A stretch of 64,000 nucleotides of DNA, taken from the NCBI GenBank assembly GCA_025451035.1, contig JANWLE010000100.1, forward strand, positions 1 to 64,000, read 5' to 3'. Below, in pieces: positions 46,614-57,700 of this stretch. The first letter of the stretch is position 1, and each line of letters opens with the position of its first letter. Source of the stretch: Solirubrobacteraceae bacterium. Its GTDB lineage: Bacteria > Actinomycetota > Thermoleophilia > Solirubrobacterales > Solirubrobacteraceae. Under the pieces are notes generated by a model. It made no database searches and was not told where the DNA came from. It saw only the letters and a program-made list of their open reading frames with translations. The translations under genes and the position numbers were made by a program.

Positions 46614-47698
46614 ACGAGGTTGAGCGCGGCCGGAACCCCGTCCGGGCTGCGCATGAGCTCGAGCGCCGCGCCCAGCGCGTGGCCGATCACCTCGAGCGCC
46701 TCACCGACCGAGTCGGGCTGCGGGTCGCGGCAGGCAGCAAGCGCCATTTCGAGCATCGCCTGCCCCTGCTCGAGGATCCCACCGAACAACGCTGGCCCGG
46801 TCAGGCTCGCATAGCCATATATACGCGCGAGGCGACCGGACAGCGTGATTTGCTCAGCCCCACGTGGGGCGGCGACCGGCGGCAGGTCGTGGCCGCTGTC
46901 GAGTTGCGCGACCGTCTCGCCCAAAACGCCCCGCAAGGCACGCTCATCCAGTCCCGCGTAGGCCGCGACCCGCAGCGTCAGATACAGGGCGCTCGCGGGG
47001 CGCCCATAGGGGGGATCTGAGGCGAACACGATCCGCTCCGCCGGGACGCGGGCGAACAGCTCGATCACGTCGAGCGGGAAGAAACATGAGACGTCATACA
47101 GCACGTTCGGGTGCTCGGCCAAGCGCGCGGTCAGGACTCCCTGGTCGCAGATAGCGCCGTGGGCGAGGATCAGAACGACGTGCGGGTAGCGCAGCGCGAG
47201 GCGCGCCAGCTCATCGGCGATGGGAGGCATGCCGCGACCGGCATGGATCAAGATCGGCACGTTCGCTTCACCAGCCAGCGCGAACACCCCCTCGAGCGCC
47301 GGCGCGTTGAACGTGAACGCCTGCGCACGAGGATGCAGCTTTATGCCGCGCGCCCCGCGCTCCAGGCAGCGTATGCCCTCGCCGACGGGGTCTTCGGCCG
47401 GGTCGAGGCGACAGAACGGGATCAGCCGTCCTTCGCTCTGCCGCGCCCAGCTGAGCACGCGATCGTTAGGGGTCGTGTAGGCGGGCTTGCGCTCCGGGTC
47501 ATGCAGCGCGAACACGCACGCCTTGGCAACGCCAGCCTCATCGAGCTGGGAGATCAGCGTCTGCAGATCGAGCGAGCGGCCGTCCTCGTCGCGGCCCAGA
47601 TGCGTGTGCGCGTCGATGAGGTATGCGTCGGCGGGCAGCAGCCGACGCGCCTCCTTCAGGAAAGGCGCTAGCGCATTGGTGTAGAGCTCTACGTTCAC
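46544..47698 (-). CDS. Amidohydrolase family (metal-dependent, TIM barrel)
   Basis: YLIDAHTHLGRDEDG; GIKLHPRAQAF; PILIHAGRGMPP; LILAHGAICDQGVL. Confidence 0.85.
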   Translation of the reverse strand: MNVELYTNALAPFLKEARRLLPADAYLIDAHTHLGRDEDGRSLDLQTLISQLDEAGVAKACVFALHDPERKPAYTTPNDRVLSWARQSEGRLIPFCRLDPAEDPVGEGIRCLERGARGIKLHPRAQAFTFNAPALEGVFALAGEANVPILIHAGRGMPPIADELARLALRYPHVVLILAHGAICDQGVLTARLAEHPNVLYDVSCFFPLDVIELFARVPAERIVFASDPPYGRPASALYLTLRVAAYAGLDERALRGVLGETVAQLDSGHDLPPVAAPRGAEQITLSGRLARIYGYASLTGPALFGGILEQGQAMLEMALAACRDPQPDSVGEALEVIGHALGAALELMRSPDGVPAALNLVYCSMVRAATETPFSLDGSPSAQ

Positions 47699-47817
47699 GC
47701 GTGCAAGCCTATTGCCCGCAAACGCTGCCTCACACCGGGACGGACTATCGGGCGAGACGACTTTGTAACAAGTTTGTGCGATTGGTCTCTTCGGCGGCGG
47801 CAGCGTACGTTGTCTGC

Positions 47818-49119
47818 ATGTCGTTTGACATCGTGATCGCCGGTGGCGGCTTCGGCGGCTTCTACGCGGCGCGTACGCTGGAGCGCGCGCTGCCGCGCCA
47901 CAGCGCGCGCGTCAAGCTCGTAAATGACGCGAACTTCATGCTCTACACGCCGCTGCTTCCAGGAGCCGCCGGTGCGACGCTCGACCCGCGTCACGTGATC
48001 GTTCCATTGCGCTCGCAACTGCACCAGACCGACCTGGTGATCGGCAGGGTGACCGGATGTGACCCAGCCACCCGCACCGTTGCGGCGTGCCGCATCGACG
48101 GGAAGGAGATCGAGCTCAAATACGACCAGCTGATCGTCGCGCTCGGATCGGTTTCGCGCACGCTGCCGATCCCCGGCCTGGCCGAACACGCGACCGGCTT
48201 CAAGTCGCTGTCGGACGCGACCGCGCTGCGCAACCGTGTCCTGAGCTGCCTTGATATCGCCGAGTCGCTGGAGGACTCTCTCGCGCGGCGCGAGTACCTC
48301 ACGTTCGTGTTCGTCGGTGCCGGCTACGCCGGGGTGGAGGGCCTGGCCGAGCTGCAGGACTTCGCCGCCGAGGTAATCCACCTGTACCCACGCTGCCACG
48401 CCGAGGGAATGCGCTGGCTACTGGTGGAGGCACGTGAGCAGATAATGCCGGAGATCCCGGGTGCCCTCGCGCACTTCGCCGCCCGTGAGCTGCGCAGCCG
48501 CGGCATCGAGCTGCGCCTCAAAACGACGCTGAGCCAGATAACACAGACGGGTGCCACGCTCTCCGGCGATGAGGTCATCCCGGCTCGGACGGTCGTTTGG
48601 ACGGCCGGCGTGAGGCCCGCGCCCGTCGTCTCGAGACTCGGCCTGCCGCTCGACTCGAGCGGGCGCATACGTGTCGACGCGACGATGCGTGTACTTGGCC
48701 ACCCGCAGGTTTGGGCGATCGGGGACTGCGCCGCCGTTCCGGACCCCTCCCGGCGTGGCCAGTCGTGCCCGCCGACGGCGCAGCACGCGATCCGTCAGGG
48801 CCGGCGTGTAGCCCACAATGTGGTCGCCAGCCACGGACGGGGTCGGCCGCAGCCGTTTCGCTACCGCACCCGCGGCATGGTCGCGGACCTCGGGCAGCGG
48901 CAGGCGGTCGCGATCACGATGGGGGTGCGCTGGCGCGGCCTCCCCGCATGGTTGATCGCACGCACCTACCACCTGCTGCTCATGCCGGGGTGGGGCCGAC
49001 GGCTACGCCTGCTGATCGACTGGAACATCGCGCTGCTGTTCGGCCGCGACGCCTCATCGCCGGGTCGCCTGGGAAGTCCCACCGCGCTTGAAGGTGAAGA
49101 ACTTGTGAGCAACCCCTGA
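47818..49119 (+). CDS. ndh: Type II NADH dehydrogenase-like FAD/NAD(P) oxidoreductase
   Basis: DIVIAGGGFGGFYAARTLE; NFMLYTPLLPGAAGATLDPRHVIVPLR; WAIGDCAAVPD. Confidence 0.87.
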   Translation: MSFDIVIAGGGFGGFYAARTLERALPRHSARVKLVNDANFMLYTPLLPGAAGATLDPRHVIVPLRSQLHQTDLVIGRVTGCDPATRTVAACRIDGKEIELKYDQLIVALGSVSRTLPIPGLAEHATGFKSLSDATALRNRVLSCLDIAESLEDSLARREYLTFVFVGAGYAGVEGLAELQDFAAEVIHLYPRCHAEGMRWLLVEAREQIMPEIPGALAHFAARELRSRGIELRLKTTLSQITQTGATLSGDEVIPARTVVWTAGVRPAPVVSRLGLPLDSSGRIRVDATMRVLGHPQVWAIGDCAAVPDPSRRGQSCPPTAQHAIRQGRRVAHNVVASHGRGRPQPFRYRTRGMVADLGQRQAVAITMGVRWRGLPAWLIARTYHLLLMPGWGRRLRLLIDWNIALLFGRDASSPGRLGSPTALEGEELVSNP

Positions 49120-49153
49120 AAAATTGCCTCGCCCCGGCGTATCCTGGTTGGCA

Positions 49154-49585
49154 ATGTCAATCATCGATCAGGTCAAGCAGGACGTACATGGCGCGATGCG
49201 CGCGGGCGAGAAGGACCGTGTGGCCGCGCTGCGGCTTTTGCTGAGCGAGCTTCAGAAGGCGGCGAAGGAGGGCTCAGACGACGAGCTCACCGTGCTGCGG
49301 CGCGAGCGCAAGCGCCGTCTTGAGGCAGCCCGCGCCTACTGCGACGGCGGCCGCGAGGACCTGGCGGCGGGCGAGGAAGCCGAGGCGCAGCTGATCGGCG
49401 GCTACCTCCCGGCGGAGCTATCGGACCAGGAGCTCTCCGAGATCGTCACACGGGTCGTGAGCGAGACCGGCGCCCAATCGCCGAAGGACATGGGCAACGT
49501 GATGAAGCAGGTCATGGCCCACGTCGATGGTCGTGCGGACGGCAAGCGCGTCTCGGGTCTCGTACGGGCGGCGCTCGGCGGATGA
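49154..49585 (+). CDS. yqeY: GatB/YqeY family protein
   Basis: IIDQVKQDVHGAMRAGEKDRVAALRLLLSELQKAAKEG...; DMGNVMKQVMAHVDGRADGKRVSGLVR. Confidence 0.93.
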   Translation: MSIIDQVKQDVHGAMRAGEKDRVAALRLLLSELQKAAKEGSDDELTVLRRERKRRLEAARAYCDGGREDLAAGEEAEAQLIGGYLPAELSDQELSEIVTRVVSETGAQSPKDMGNVMKQVMAHVDGRADGKRVSGLVRAALGG

Positions 49586-50574
49586 GGAGACAGGTCGAGC
49601 TCGCCAACGAGGTCGCAAGCGAGCTTGCAGGCAGCCACGACGCGGTGCTGCGCGCGCTCGAGCAGCAGCTGGAGTGCCGGGTGTTCCTGCGCGGGAACCT
49701 GCTCACGCTCGATGGGGAGGAGAACCGTACGCTCGTTGCCGAGCGGGTCGTGCGCGAGCTGTCGGATCTTGTCAGCCGTGGCCACGAGCTGGCGCCGGAA
49801 ACGGTCTCGACGGTGACGGGCGCGCTTGACGCGCAGGAGTCCCCGACGCGGGTGCTCGAGGATGTGCTGTGGCGACACCGGGGCCTGCAGGTCGCGCCCA
49901 AGACCGTTAACCAGAAGCGCTACGTCGACAGCATCAGGGCTCACACGATCACCTTCGGCATCGGTCCAGCCGGAACCGGCAAGACGTTCCTCGCCGTCGC
50001 GATGGCGGCGGCCGCGCTCTCGCGTCGCGAAGTGAACCGCATCATCCTGACGCGGCCAGCGGTCGAGGCGGGCGAGCGTCTCGGCTTTCTCCCCGGCGAT
50101 TTGATGGCCAAGGTCGACCCCTACCTGCGGCCCCTGTTCGACGCACTGCACGATCTGCTCGACCCGGAGAAGGTCTCCCAGCACCTGGAGCGCGGGGTGA
50201 TCGAGATCGCCCCGCTCGGTTTCATGCGGGGTCGTACCCTGAACGACTCGTTCGTGATCCTCGACGAGGCGCAAAACACCACGCCCGAGCAGATGAAGAT
50301 GTTCCTAACCCGCCTTGGGTTCGGCTCCAAGATGGTCGTCACAGGAGACGTCACGCAGGTCGATCTGCCACGCGAGCAGCATTCCGGCCTGGTCGCGGTC
50401 GGGGACGTTCTCTCAGCAATCGAGGGAATCGAGTTCGTCCGCTTCTCGGGCGAGGATGTGATCCGTCACAAGCTGGTGCGGTGGATCGTAGAGGCCTACG
50501 ACGAGCACGACCTGTCCGCCGCGAAGGGCCTGCGCTTCACCGATCGCAATCGCGGGCGCGCCGACCGCGCCTAG
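49582..50574 (+). CDS. phoH: PhoH family ATPase
   Basis: FGIGPAGTGKTFLAVAMA; ILTRPAVEAGERLGFLPGDL; SFVILDEAQNTTPEQMKMFLTRLGFGSKMVVTGD. Confidence 0.96.
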   Translation: MRRQVELANEVASELAGSHDAVLRALEQQLECRVFLRGNLLTLDGEENRTLVAERVVRELSDLVSRGHELAPETVSTVTGALDAQESPTRVLEDVLWRHRGLQVAPKTVNQKRYVDSIRAHTITFGIGPAGTGKTFLAVAMAAAALSRREVNRIILTRPAVEAGERLGFLPGDLMAKVDPYLRPLFDALHDLLDPEKVSQHLERGVIEIAPLGFMRGRTLNDSFVILDEAQNTTPEQMKMFLTRLGFGSKMVVTGDVTQVDLPREQHSGLVAVGDVLSAIEGIEFVRFSGEDVIRHKLVRWIVEAYDEHDLSAAKGLRFTDRNRGRADRA

Positions 50575-50576
50575 CG

Positions 50577-50978
50577 ATGATCGAGATCGAGGTCCTCGGC
50601 GCGGACGTCGCCTCAGCGGCTCCTTCCGGCGAGGAAGTCCAGCGGCTGTGCGCGCTCGCGCTCGCTGCGGCCGGGATCGAGCGTGGGCACCTGGCGATCG
50701 AATACGTCGATGCTGGTCGCATCGCGGCGCTGAACCTCGAGCACCGCGGGAAACGCGGGCCAACCGACGTGCTGTCCTTCCCGATTGACGGCACCGACGA
50801 TGTCGCCGATGGCGTGCCGGTGGAGCTCGGCGACATCGTCATCTGCCCGCAGCACACGGTGGATCTGCGCGAGGCGATCCTGCACGGGGTCCTTCACCTT
50901 GTCGGTATGGACCACGAGACCGACGAAGGTGAGATGCTCGCCCTGCAAGCCGAGCTGTTGGCCTGGGAGACCGCGTGA
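50577..50978 (+). CDS. ybeY: Endoribonuclease YbeY
   Basis: TDVLSFPID; ILHGVLHLVGMDHETDEGEM (H..H...H zinc site). Confidence 0.95.
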   Translation: MIEIEVLGADVASAAPSGEEVQRLCALALAAAGIERGHLAIEYVDAGRIAALNLEHRGKRGPTDVLSFPIDGTDDVADGVPVELGDIVICPQHTVDLREAILHGVLHLVGMDHETDEGEMLALQAELLAWETA

Positions 50979-51856
50979 GCAACGCCGGCTTCGTTGTGCT
51001 CGCAGGCAGACCGAACGTCGGCAAGTCGACGCTCATCAACGCGATTGTCGGCGGCAAGGTCGCGATCGTCTCGGATCGTCCCCAGACGACGCGCAGGGCG
51101 ATCCGCGGCGTATGCACCAACGGCGAAGTTCAGCTCGTACTCGTCGACCTGCCCGGCGTGCAGCGCCCCAGGGACGCGCTGACAGAGCGTATGGCGCGGC
51201 GCGTGCAGGCCGAGCTCGCCGGGTCCGACGCGGCGCTGCTCGTGCTCAACGGTGAACAGGGGGTCGGCCCGGGAGACCGCTTCATCGCCCAGGCACTCAG
51301 GGATTCACGGCTGCCAGTCGTGCTCGCAGTGAACAAGATCGACAGGCTCTCTCCCGCCGACACCGTCGCCGTGCTCGCGCAGGCCAATGAGCTCGACGTC
51401 GCACAGGAGATCTTCCCGATCTCGGCCCGTACTGGCCAGGGCGTCGCTACGCTTGTCGCCCACCTCGAGTCGCTGATGCCGGACGGGCCATTTCTATTCG
51501 GCATCGAGGAGCGCTCCGACCAGCCGCATGAGGTGCTGCTCGCCGAGCTCATACGCGAGGCGGTCATCAAACGCACCTTCCACGAGGTTCCGCATGCTGT
51601 CGAGGTCGTCATTGAGGAGGTCGATAGCGAAAGTGAGCAGCTGACGAGGGTCAGGGCGCTGATCTGGGTGGAGACGCCTTCACAGAAGGGCATCCTGATC
51701 GGCGCTCATGGCGCGATGATCAAGGCGATCGGGATCGCCGCGCGCAAGGAGCTTGAGCGAGAGCTCGGCTGCCGGGTGCACCTGGAACTATCGGTGCGTG
51801 TCAGGCGCGGCTGGCGCGCCGATGAGGGACTCCTGGATCGCCTCGGCATCACCTAA
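50975..51856 (+). CDS. era: GTPase Era
   Basis: GRPNVGKSTLINAIVGGKVAIVSDRPQTTRRAIRG; NKID; C-terminal KH domain GILIGAHGAMIKAIGIAARKELE. Confidence 0.97.
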   Translation: MSNAGFVVLAGRPNVGKSTLINAIVGGKVAIVSDRPQTTRRAIRGVCTNGEVQLVLVDLPGVQRPRDALTERMARRVQAELAGSDAALLVLNGEQGVGPGDRFIAQALRDSRLPVVLAVNKIDRLSPADTVAVLAQANELDVAQEIFPISARTGQGVATLVAHLESLMPDGPFLFGIEERSDQPHEVLLAELIREAVIKRTFHEVPHAVEVVIEEVDSESEQLTRVRALIWVETPSQKGILIGAHGAMIKAIGIAARKELERELGCRVHLELSVRVRRGWRADEGLLDRLGIT

Positions 51857-51994
51857 GAACGCCTCCAGCGCAAGCCGAGCTTCACCGCGACGACAGCGAT
51901 CCGCCAGAGCGAACTCGTCCGTCTGCGATCGACCTGCGCGCGGGCTTCAGGTGAGCCCACGCGCCCATGGGGCGAGGACACGCCCATCGACGCG

Positions 51995-52912
51995 CTAGAG
52001 CTTGCGCGCCAGGTGGTCTGCGACTCGCTCCAGCGCACGGCGCTCGAGCCGGTGCTCGAATATGAACGGAACGCTCACCACGGGCAGTTTCGCGCGGCGC
52101 AGGCGCGCGAGCTGGCGCGCCTGCAGGCGCGCGCGCTCATTGACGGTATGCGCTGCGCTGACCGCGTTGCGGACCGCGGGCAGCTCCCCGTCCAGCTGCC
52201 CCAGGCGCTCGAGCTCCGCTGCGCTGAAGCGTCGGCTGTATGCGCAGTTCACCGCAACGGCCTCCAGTTGACGTCCGGTCTTGGCCGACAGGCTCTGCGC
52301 CAGCTCAAGCGTCTCTGACACCGCCAGCTCGTTGCTTTGGCAAACCGCTAGATAGCCGCTGCGCTGCGGATCGTCCAGCAGAGCCTGCACCTCATGCGCC
52401 TTCGCCGCCATCGGGCCGCCGCGCACGATCGTGGTGAACGTCTGCGGCGAGGCGAGCATCGCCAGCGCGTGACCTGTCGCGGGCGCGTCGAGGATCACCA
52501 GGTCATAACCGCCGCGGCGGCCGGAGCGACGCGCGAGGTCAGCCACCTTGATCATGTTCAACAGCTCTCCGGCGCCCGGCGCTGCAGCCGCGAAGTACTG
52601 AAACGAGGTGCGTGATGTCAAAAAGCGAGCGGGCAGCCGTCCGGCTGCGCCCGCCAGCCAATCCGTAAGCGCGCGCTCGGGGTCCGCCGTCACCGTCCAC
52701 AGCCTGTCTGTGACCTCCACCTCGTTGCCGATCGGCGGCGGCTGGCCATGTCCGAGCAGCCTCGGCAGCTGTCGCTGGCCGCCGACCTCGACCAGGATCG
52801 TGCGCCTACCGCCGCGCGCGGCGAGGATCCCAAGCGCTGCCGCGATCGTGCTCTTGCCTACCCCGCCCTTGCCGGTGACAACTATCAGCTTGCGCTCGAG
52901 CAGGTCAGCCAT
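51995..52912 (-). CDS. ArsA/GET3-like anion-transporting ATPase
   Basis: [53 protein letters not shown]. Confidence 0.9.
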   Translation of the reverse strand: MADLLERKLIVVTGKGGVGKSTIAAALGILAARGGRRTILVEVGGQRQLPRLLGHGQPPPIGNEVEVTDRLWTVTADPERALTDWLAGAAGRLPARFLTSRTSFQYFAAAAPGAGELLNMIKVADLARRSGRRGGYDLVILDAPATGHALAMLASPQTFTTIVRGGPMAAKAHEVQALLDDPQRSGYLAVCQSNELAVSETLELAQSLSAKTGRQLEAVAVNCAYSRRFSAAELERLGQLDGELPAVRNAVSAAHTVNERARLQARQLARLRRAKLPVVSVPFIFEHRLERRALERVADHLARKL

Positions 52913-53004
52913 CCTCACAGACAGTCTTGCCGAAGGGCCGCTCGTTCGTCGCGTACCGGCCATCGGGACGGTCCGCGTCGTCTCCGGACACCTACAATCT
53001 TCCA

Positions 53005-53628
53005 ATGAGCCCAGGTGGGGACAGCCCGATCGACGCGCAGGTGAGATACGACGAGCAGGGGCTCGTGCCCTGCATGATCCAGGATTGGGTCAGCGGCGAG
53101 GTGCTGACGCTCGCGTACATGAACCAGGAGGCGCTCGAGCGCACACGTGCGACCGGGGAGCTTCACCTGTACAGCCGCTCACGCAAAGTGCAATGGCACA
53201 AGGGCGCCACGAGCGGCAACACCCAGGTCGTCAAGGCGCTGCGCCTAGACTGCGACGGCGACGCGCTGCTCGCCCTGGTGGAGCCCGCCGGCCCCGCCTG
53301 CCACACCGGCGAGCGCAGCTGCTTTCACCGCGGCGAACTGTCCGCGGCACCACACGAGGTGCTGCCGGCGCTCGAGCGTACGCTCGACTCTCGGGCGTCT
53401 GAGCGTCCCGCCGGCTCCTACACGGTGAGGCTGCTCGACGACCCCGCGCTCGCGGGCGAGAAGGTGATGGAGGAGGCCGAGGAGGTCGTGCGCGCGGCGC
53501 GCGAGGAAACCGACGAGCGCGTCGATGAAGAGGCTGCGGACGTTCTCTACCACATGCTCGTCTTGATGCGTGGCCGCGGACGGTCGCTCGCTGAGGCCAC
53601 GCGGGTGCTCGATGAACGCCGCCGGTAG
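53005..53628 (+). CDS. hisIE: Bifunctional phosphoribosyl-AMP cyclohydrolase / phosphoribosyl-ATP pyrophosphatase
   Basis: [43 protein letters not shown]; HisE region [37 protein letters not shown]. Confidence 0.95.
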   Translation: MSPGGDSPIDAQVRYDEQGLVPCMIQDWVSGEVLTLAYMNQEALERTRATGELHLYSRSRKVQWHKGATSGNTQVVKALRLDCDGDALLALVEPAGPACHTGERSCFHRGELSAAPHEVLPALERTLDSRASERPAGSYTVRLLDDPALAGEKVMEEAEEVVRAAREETDERVDEEAADVLYHMLVLMRGRGRSLAEATRVLDERRR

Positions 53629-55126
53629 CCCCGTCGCGGCCGGTGCGCCCGTCGCGCTCGATATCCGGCCTTCCCTGGATGAGGCGCGCGCAGTGTGCGC
53701 CTCGCCGGGACAGGCCGCCTATAACCTCATCCCGCTGCGCCACACCTTCATCTCGGACTGTGAGACGCCCGTCTCGGCTTTCCTGAAGCTGCGGGCGCTC
53801 GCGCCGGCGCAGCCAGCGTTTCTGCTCGAGTCAGCAGAACAGGGGCAGCGCATGGGCCGCTACTCCTTCATCGGCTTCAGTCCACGCTCGGTGCTGCGCT
53901 GGTCGCTGAAAGACGGAGGAGACCCATATGCGCTCGTGGCCGCCGAGGTCGCCCGCTGCCGCCAGGCGCCGCTTGCCGACCTGCCTCCGTTCGCGGGTGG
54001 GGCCGTCGGCTACTTCGGCTACGACCTGGTGCGAACAGTCGAGCCGCTATCCGAGCCGAACCCCGACCCGCTGGGGCTGCCCGACATGGCGCTGATGCTA
54101 ACCGACGCGCTGGTCGTCTTCGACCACCTCAAGCACACGGTCACGATTCTCGCCAACGCCTACCTGGACGGGGAGGCGGACGTCGAGCGCGCCTACGACG
54201 ACGCCGCTGCGCAGATCGCGCGTATCAAGGAGCATCTCGCCGGGCCCGTCCCGCAGGCCCAACTCAACGCACGCCGCGAACCGCCGCGCTTTGAGTCGAA
54301 CATAGCGCGCGAGCAGTTCGAAGCGATCGTCGCCCGCATCATCGAGTACGTGTACGCAGGGGATGCTTTCCAGGTCGTTCCCTCCCAGCGCTTCTCCGCG
54401 CGCGTACCGGTTGAGGCGTTCTCCATATACAGGGGCTTGCGCGCCGTGAACCCCAGCCCCTACATGTACTTCTTGGATTTCGGCGACTTCCAGGTCGCGG
54501 GCGCAAGCCCAGAGCCCCTGCTGACGGTGAGCGGCAGAGACGTGTCGACCAGGCCGATCGCCGGGACACGGCCGCGCGGGACGAGCCCCGAGGAGGACCG
54601 CCGCATCGAAGCCGAGTTGCTGGCTGACGAGAAGGAGCGCGCCGAGCACGTGATGCTGGTCGACTTGGGGCGCAACGATCTCGGGCGCGTCTGCGAGTAC
54701 GGCAGCGTCACTGTAGAGAGCCTGATGGAGATCGAGTCATACAGCCACGTCATGCACATCGTCTCCGCTGTCCGCGGGCGCTTGCGCGACGACGTAGGCG
54801 CGATGGACGCGCTGCGCTCGGTGCTTCCCGCCGGCACGCTCTCGGGCGCGCCGAAGGTGCGCGCGATGCAGATCATCGATGAGCTCGAGCCGATCAAGCG
54901 CGGCGGCTACGGGGGCGCGATCGGCTACCTCTCCTACGCCGGGGATCTCGACACCGCGATCCACATCCGCACTGTGGTGGTCAAGGACGGCGAAGCGCAT
55001 GTTCAGGCAGGCGGCGGCACCGTCGCGGACGCCAAGCCCGCCTACGAGTACCGCGAGTCGCTGGCCAAGGCAGGAGCGGTGATCCGCGCGGTCGAACTCG
55101 CCTGCGAGCAACCCGACTGGCCCTAG
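53612..55126 (+). CDS. trpE: Anthranilate synthase component I
   Basis: [74 protein letters not shown]. Confidence 0.97.
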   Translation: MNAAGSPVAAGAPVALDIRPSLDEARAVCASPGQAAYNLIPLRHTFISDCETPVSAFLKLRALAPAQPAFLLESAEQGQRMGRYSFIGFSPRSVLRWSLKDGGDPYALVAAEVARCRQAPLADLPPFAGGAVGYFGYDLVRTVEPLSEPNPDPLGLPDMALMLTDALVVFDHLKHTVTILANAYLDGEADVERAYDDAAAQIARIKEHLAGPVPQAQLNARREPPRFESNIAREQFEAIVARIIEYVYAGDAFQVVPSQRFSARVPVEAFSIYRGLRAVNPSPYMYFLDFGDFQVAGASPEPLLTVSGRDVSTRPIAGTRPRGTSPEEDRRIEAELLADEKERAEHVMLVDLGRNDLGRVCEYGSVTVESLMEIESYSHVMHIVSAVRGRLRDDVGAMDALRSVLPAGTLSGAPKVRAMQIIDELEPIKRGGYGGAIGYLSYAGDLDTAIHIRTVVVKDGEAHVQAGGGTVADAKPAYEYRESLAKAGAVIRAVELACEQPDWP

Positions 55127-55176
55127 CGGACCACCCGCGACCATCACGAGCAGCCGACCGCTAGGCTCGAATACTG

Positions 55177-55740
55177 ATGCGCGTACTTGTAATAGACAAC
55201 TACGACTCCTTCGCCTACAACCTCGTGCAGTACCTGGGCGAGCTCGGGGCCGAGGTAGAGGTTGTCCGCAACGACCGCGCGAGTGTGGCAGAGCTGCTGG
55301 CGCAGGGCTACGACCGCTGCCTGGTCTCACCCGGCCCCTGCACCCCCGACCAGGCCGGAATCTCGTTGGAGGCGGTCAGAAGCTTCCCCGAACAAGGGAT
55401 AAGCACGCTCGGCGTATGCCTCGGACACCAGTCGATCGTGCAGGCGTACGGCGGCCAAGTAACGACACACATCCCGGTTCACGGCAAGACCAGCGAGGTG
55501 CAGCACGACGGGCGCACGATCTTCGAGGGCTTGCCCTCGCCGCTGCTGGTCGGCCGCTACCACTCGTTGATCGCCGCGCCGGAGCTGCCCGACTGCCTGG
55601 AACGGTCCGCTACCGGCGGCGAGGGAGAGGTCATCATGGCCGTGCGTCATCGCGACCTGCCCGTCGAGGGCGTCCAATTTCACCCCGAGTCGGTGCTCAC
55701 CCCCGAAGGCAAGCGTCTGCTGGCTAACTTTCTGTCCTGA
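55177..55740 (+). CDS. trpG: Anthranilate synthase component II
   Basis: IDNYDSFAYNLVQYLGELGAEVEVVRND; SPGPCTPDQAG; GVCLGHQSI; GVQFHPESVLT. Confidence 0.96.
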   Translation: MRVLVIDNYDSFAYNLVQYLGELGAEVEVVRNDRASVAELLAQGYDRCLVSPGPCTPDQAGISLEAVRSFPEQGISTLGVCLGHQSIVQAYGGQVTTHIPVHGKTSEVQHDGRTIFEGLPSPLLVGRYHSLIAAPELPDCLERSATGGEGEVIMAVRHRDLPVEGVQFHPESVLTPEGKRLLANFLS

Positions 55741-56783
55741 TGCCGAACGCAACTCTCACGAACGCGATCGACGCGCTCGCCTCGCGGCGAGACCTGAGCT
55801 CCCAGGAGACAGCCCAGGTGCTCGCAGAGATCATGGCCGGTGAGGTCTCCGAGACCCAGATCGCCGGTTTCTTGATCGCGCTGCGCACGAAGGGAGAGAC
55901 TGTAGATGAGCTGACCGGCCTGGCGCAGACTATGCGCTCGCTGGCCGCGCACGTCACAAGCGACCACGACGACCTGTTGGACACCTCCGGTACCGGCGGC
56001 GGGCGGCGCACCTTCAACGTCTCCACGACCGCGGCGCTGATCGCGGCGGGGGCGGGCTGCGCGGTGGCCAAGCACGGCAACCGCTCCGCCACGAGCTCCT
56101 CAGGCTCAGCCGACCTGCTCGAGGCGCTCGGTGCCCGCATCGACCTCTCTCCCGAGGATGTCTCCCGTTGCATAACCCAGACCGGCTTCGGCTTCATGTT
56201 CGCTCCCGCCCACCATCAAGCGACGCGTTTTGTCATTCCGGTCAGGCGCGAGCTCGCGGTCCGCACCATCTTCAACCTGCTCGGCCCACTGACGAACCCC
56301 GCCGGCGCGAGCCGGCAGCTGATCGGCGTCTCGGACGCCGCGTTCCTCGACACGATCGCCGGCGCGCTCGCGCAGCTCGGCACCGTGCGCGCGCTCGTCG
56401 TCTCCAGCGAGGACGGGCTGGACGAGATATCGATCTGCGCCGCCACGCACGTCGCGGAAGTCAACGGCGCCAACATCACCCGCTACACGCTCGAGCCGCA
56501 ACAGGTCGGTATCGACCCCGCCCCTCCGGCTGCGCTCGAGGACGAGCTGCAGGGCGGCAGCCCACAGCAGAACGCGGCTGTCACGCGCGCGATCCTCCAG
56601 GGGGAGTCGGGGCGCGCCAGCGACCTCGCGGTGATCAACGCGGCCGGCGCTGTCTACGCAGCCGGCGCCGCCGAAGACCTGTCCGAAGGGGTCGAGCTCG
56701 CGCGCGCCGCGATCGCGCAGGGCGCGGCGTGGGACGCGCTCGAGCGCTACCTGCAGGCGAGCGTAACAACGGATGACGCATGA
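55740..56783 (+). CDS. trpD: Anthranilate phosphoribosyltransferase
   Basis: LLDTSGTGGGRRTFNVSTTAALIAAGAGCAVAKHGNRSATSSSGSADLLEALG. Confidence 0.97.
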   Translation: MPNATLTNAIDALASRRDLSSQETAQVLAEIMAGEVSETQIAGFLIALRTKGETVDELTGLAQTMRSLAAHVTSDHDDLLDTSGTGGGRRTFNVSTTAALIAAGAGCAVAKHGNRSATSSSGSADLLEALGARIDLSPEDVSRCITQTGFGFMFAPAHHQATRFVIPVRRELAVRTIFNLLGPLTNPAGASRQLIGVSDAAFLDTIAGALAQLGTVRALVVSSEDGLDEISICAATHVAEVNGANITRYTLEPQQVGIDPAPPAALEDELQGGSPQQNAAVTRAILQGESGRASDLAVINAAGAVYAAGAAEDLSEGVELARAAIAQGAAWDALERYLQASVTTDDA

Positions 56784-57619
56784 GCATGCCCGGTACGCAA
56801 GCTGATGGGGCCGCCCACCGCGCGCGGCCCTCGATCCTCGAGCGGATCCTCACGCGCACCCGCGAGGACCTCGTCGAGCGCAAGCGCCGGCGTCCGCTGA
56901 CCGCGCTTGCGCTCGAGACGCCGCAACACCAGCCGGGACTGTTCGCGGCCGCGATCGTCGAAGCGGGCATCGGCGTTATCGCGGAGTTCAAGCGACGTTC
57001 GCCATCCGCCGGGGAGCTGCGCGGAAACCCCGACCTAGAGTCGATCGTTCGTGCGTACGAGCAAGGGGGGGCGTGCGCGATCTCGGTGCTGACCGACGAG
57101 CCGCATTTCGGCGGCTCGCTCGACGATCTTCGCGCTGCCCGCGCGGCCTGCGCGCTGCCGATCCTGCGCAAGGACTTCATCGTCGACCCCTACCAGCTGC
57201 ATGAGGCGCTCGCCGCCGGGGCCGACGCCGTGCTGCTGATCGTCGCGGCACTCGACCAGCCAACGCTCACCTCGCTCCACAGCGACGCGCTCGAGCTCGG
57301 GCTCGACGCGCTCGTCGAGGTCCACGACAAGCACGAGTTGGACCGCGCGCTCGAGGCAGGTGCGCGGCTGGTCGGCATTAACAACCGCGACCTACGCGAC
57401 TTCAGCGTCGAGGTGGAGCGCACCTTCGAGCTGCTGGACTTCGTTCCCGACGGGGTGAACATCGTCTCGGAGTCCGGTATCTCCACACACGACCAGCTGC
57501 GTCGCATGCAACAGCACGGGGTGGCGGCCGTGCTCGTCGGCGAGACGCTCATGCGAGCAAACGACCCGCGCGCGGCGCTGCTGAGGCTGCGCGGAGAGCC
57601 AAATGCCGCCCGCGCCTAA
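56780..57619 (+). CDS. trpC: Indole-3-glycerol phosphate synthase
   Basis: GVIAEFKRRSPSAGEL; LRKDFIVDPYQLHEALAAGADAVLLI; VGINNRDLRDFSVE; VSESGISTHDQLRRM. Confidence 0.97.
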   Translation: MSMPGTQADGAAHRARPSILERILTRTREDLVERKRRRPLTALALETPQHQPGLFAAAIVEAGIGVIAEFKRRSPSAGELRGNPDLESIVRAYEQGGACAISVLTDEPHFGGSLDDLRAARAACALPILRKDFIVDPYQLHEALAAGADAVLLIVAALDQPTLTSLHSDALELGLDALVEVHDKHELDRALEAGARLVGINNRDLRDFSVEVERTFELLDFVPDGVNIVSESGISTHDQLRRMQQHGVAAVLVGETLMRANDPRAALLRLRGEPNAARA

Positions 57620-57700
57620 GGATTACCCTCACGGCCTTTTTAGCGCAGCGGATGCTCTGCTTTAGATCGCCTTCAGAAGCGCCGATCATCCTGTGAGCCA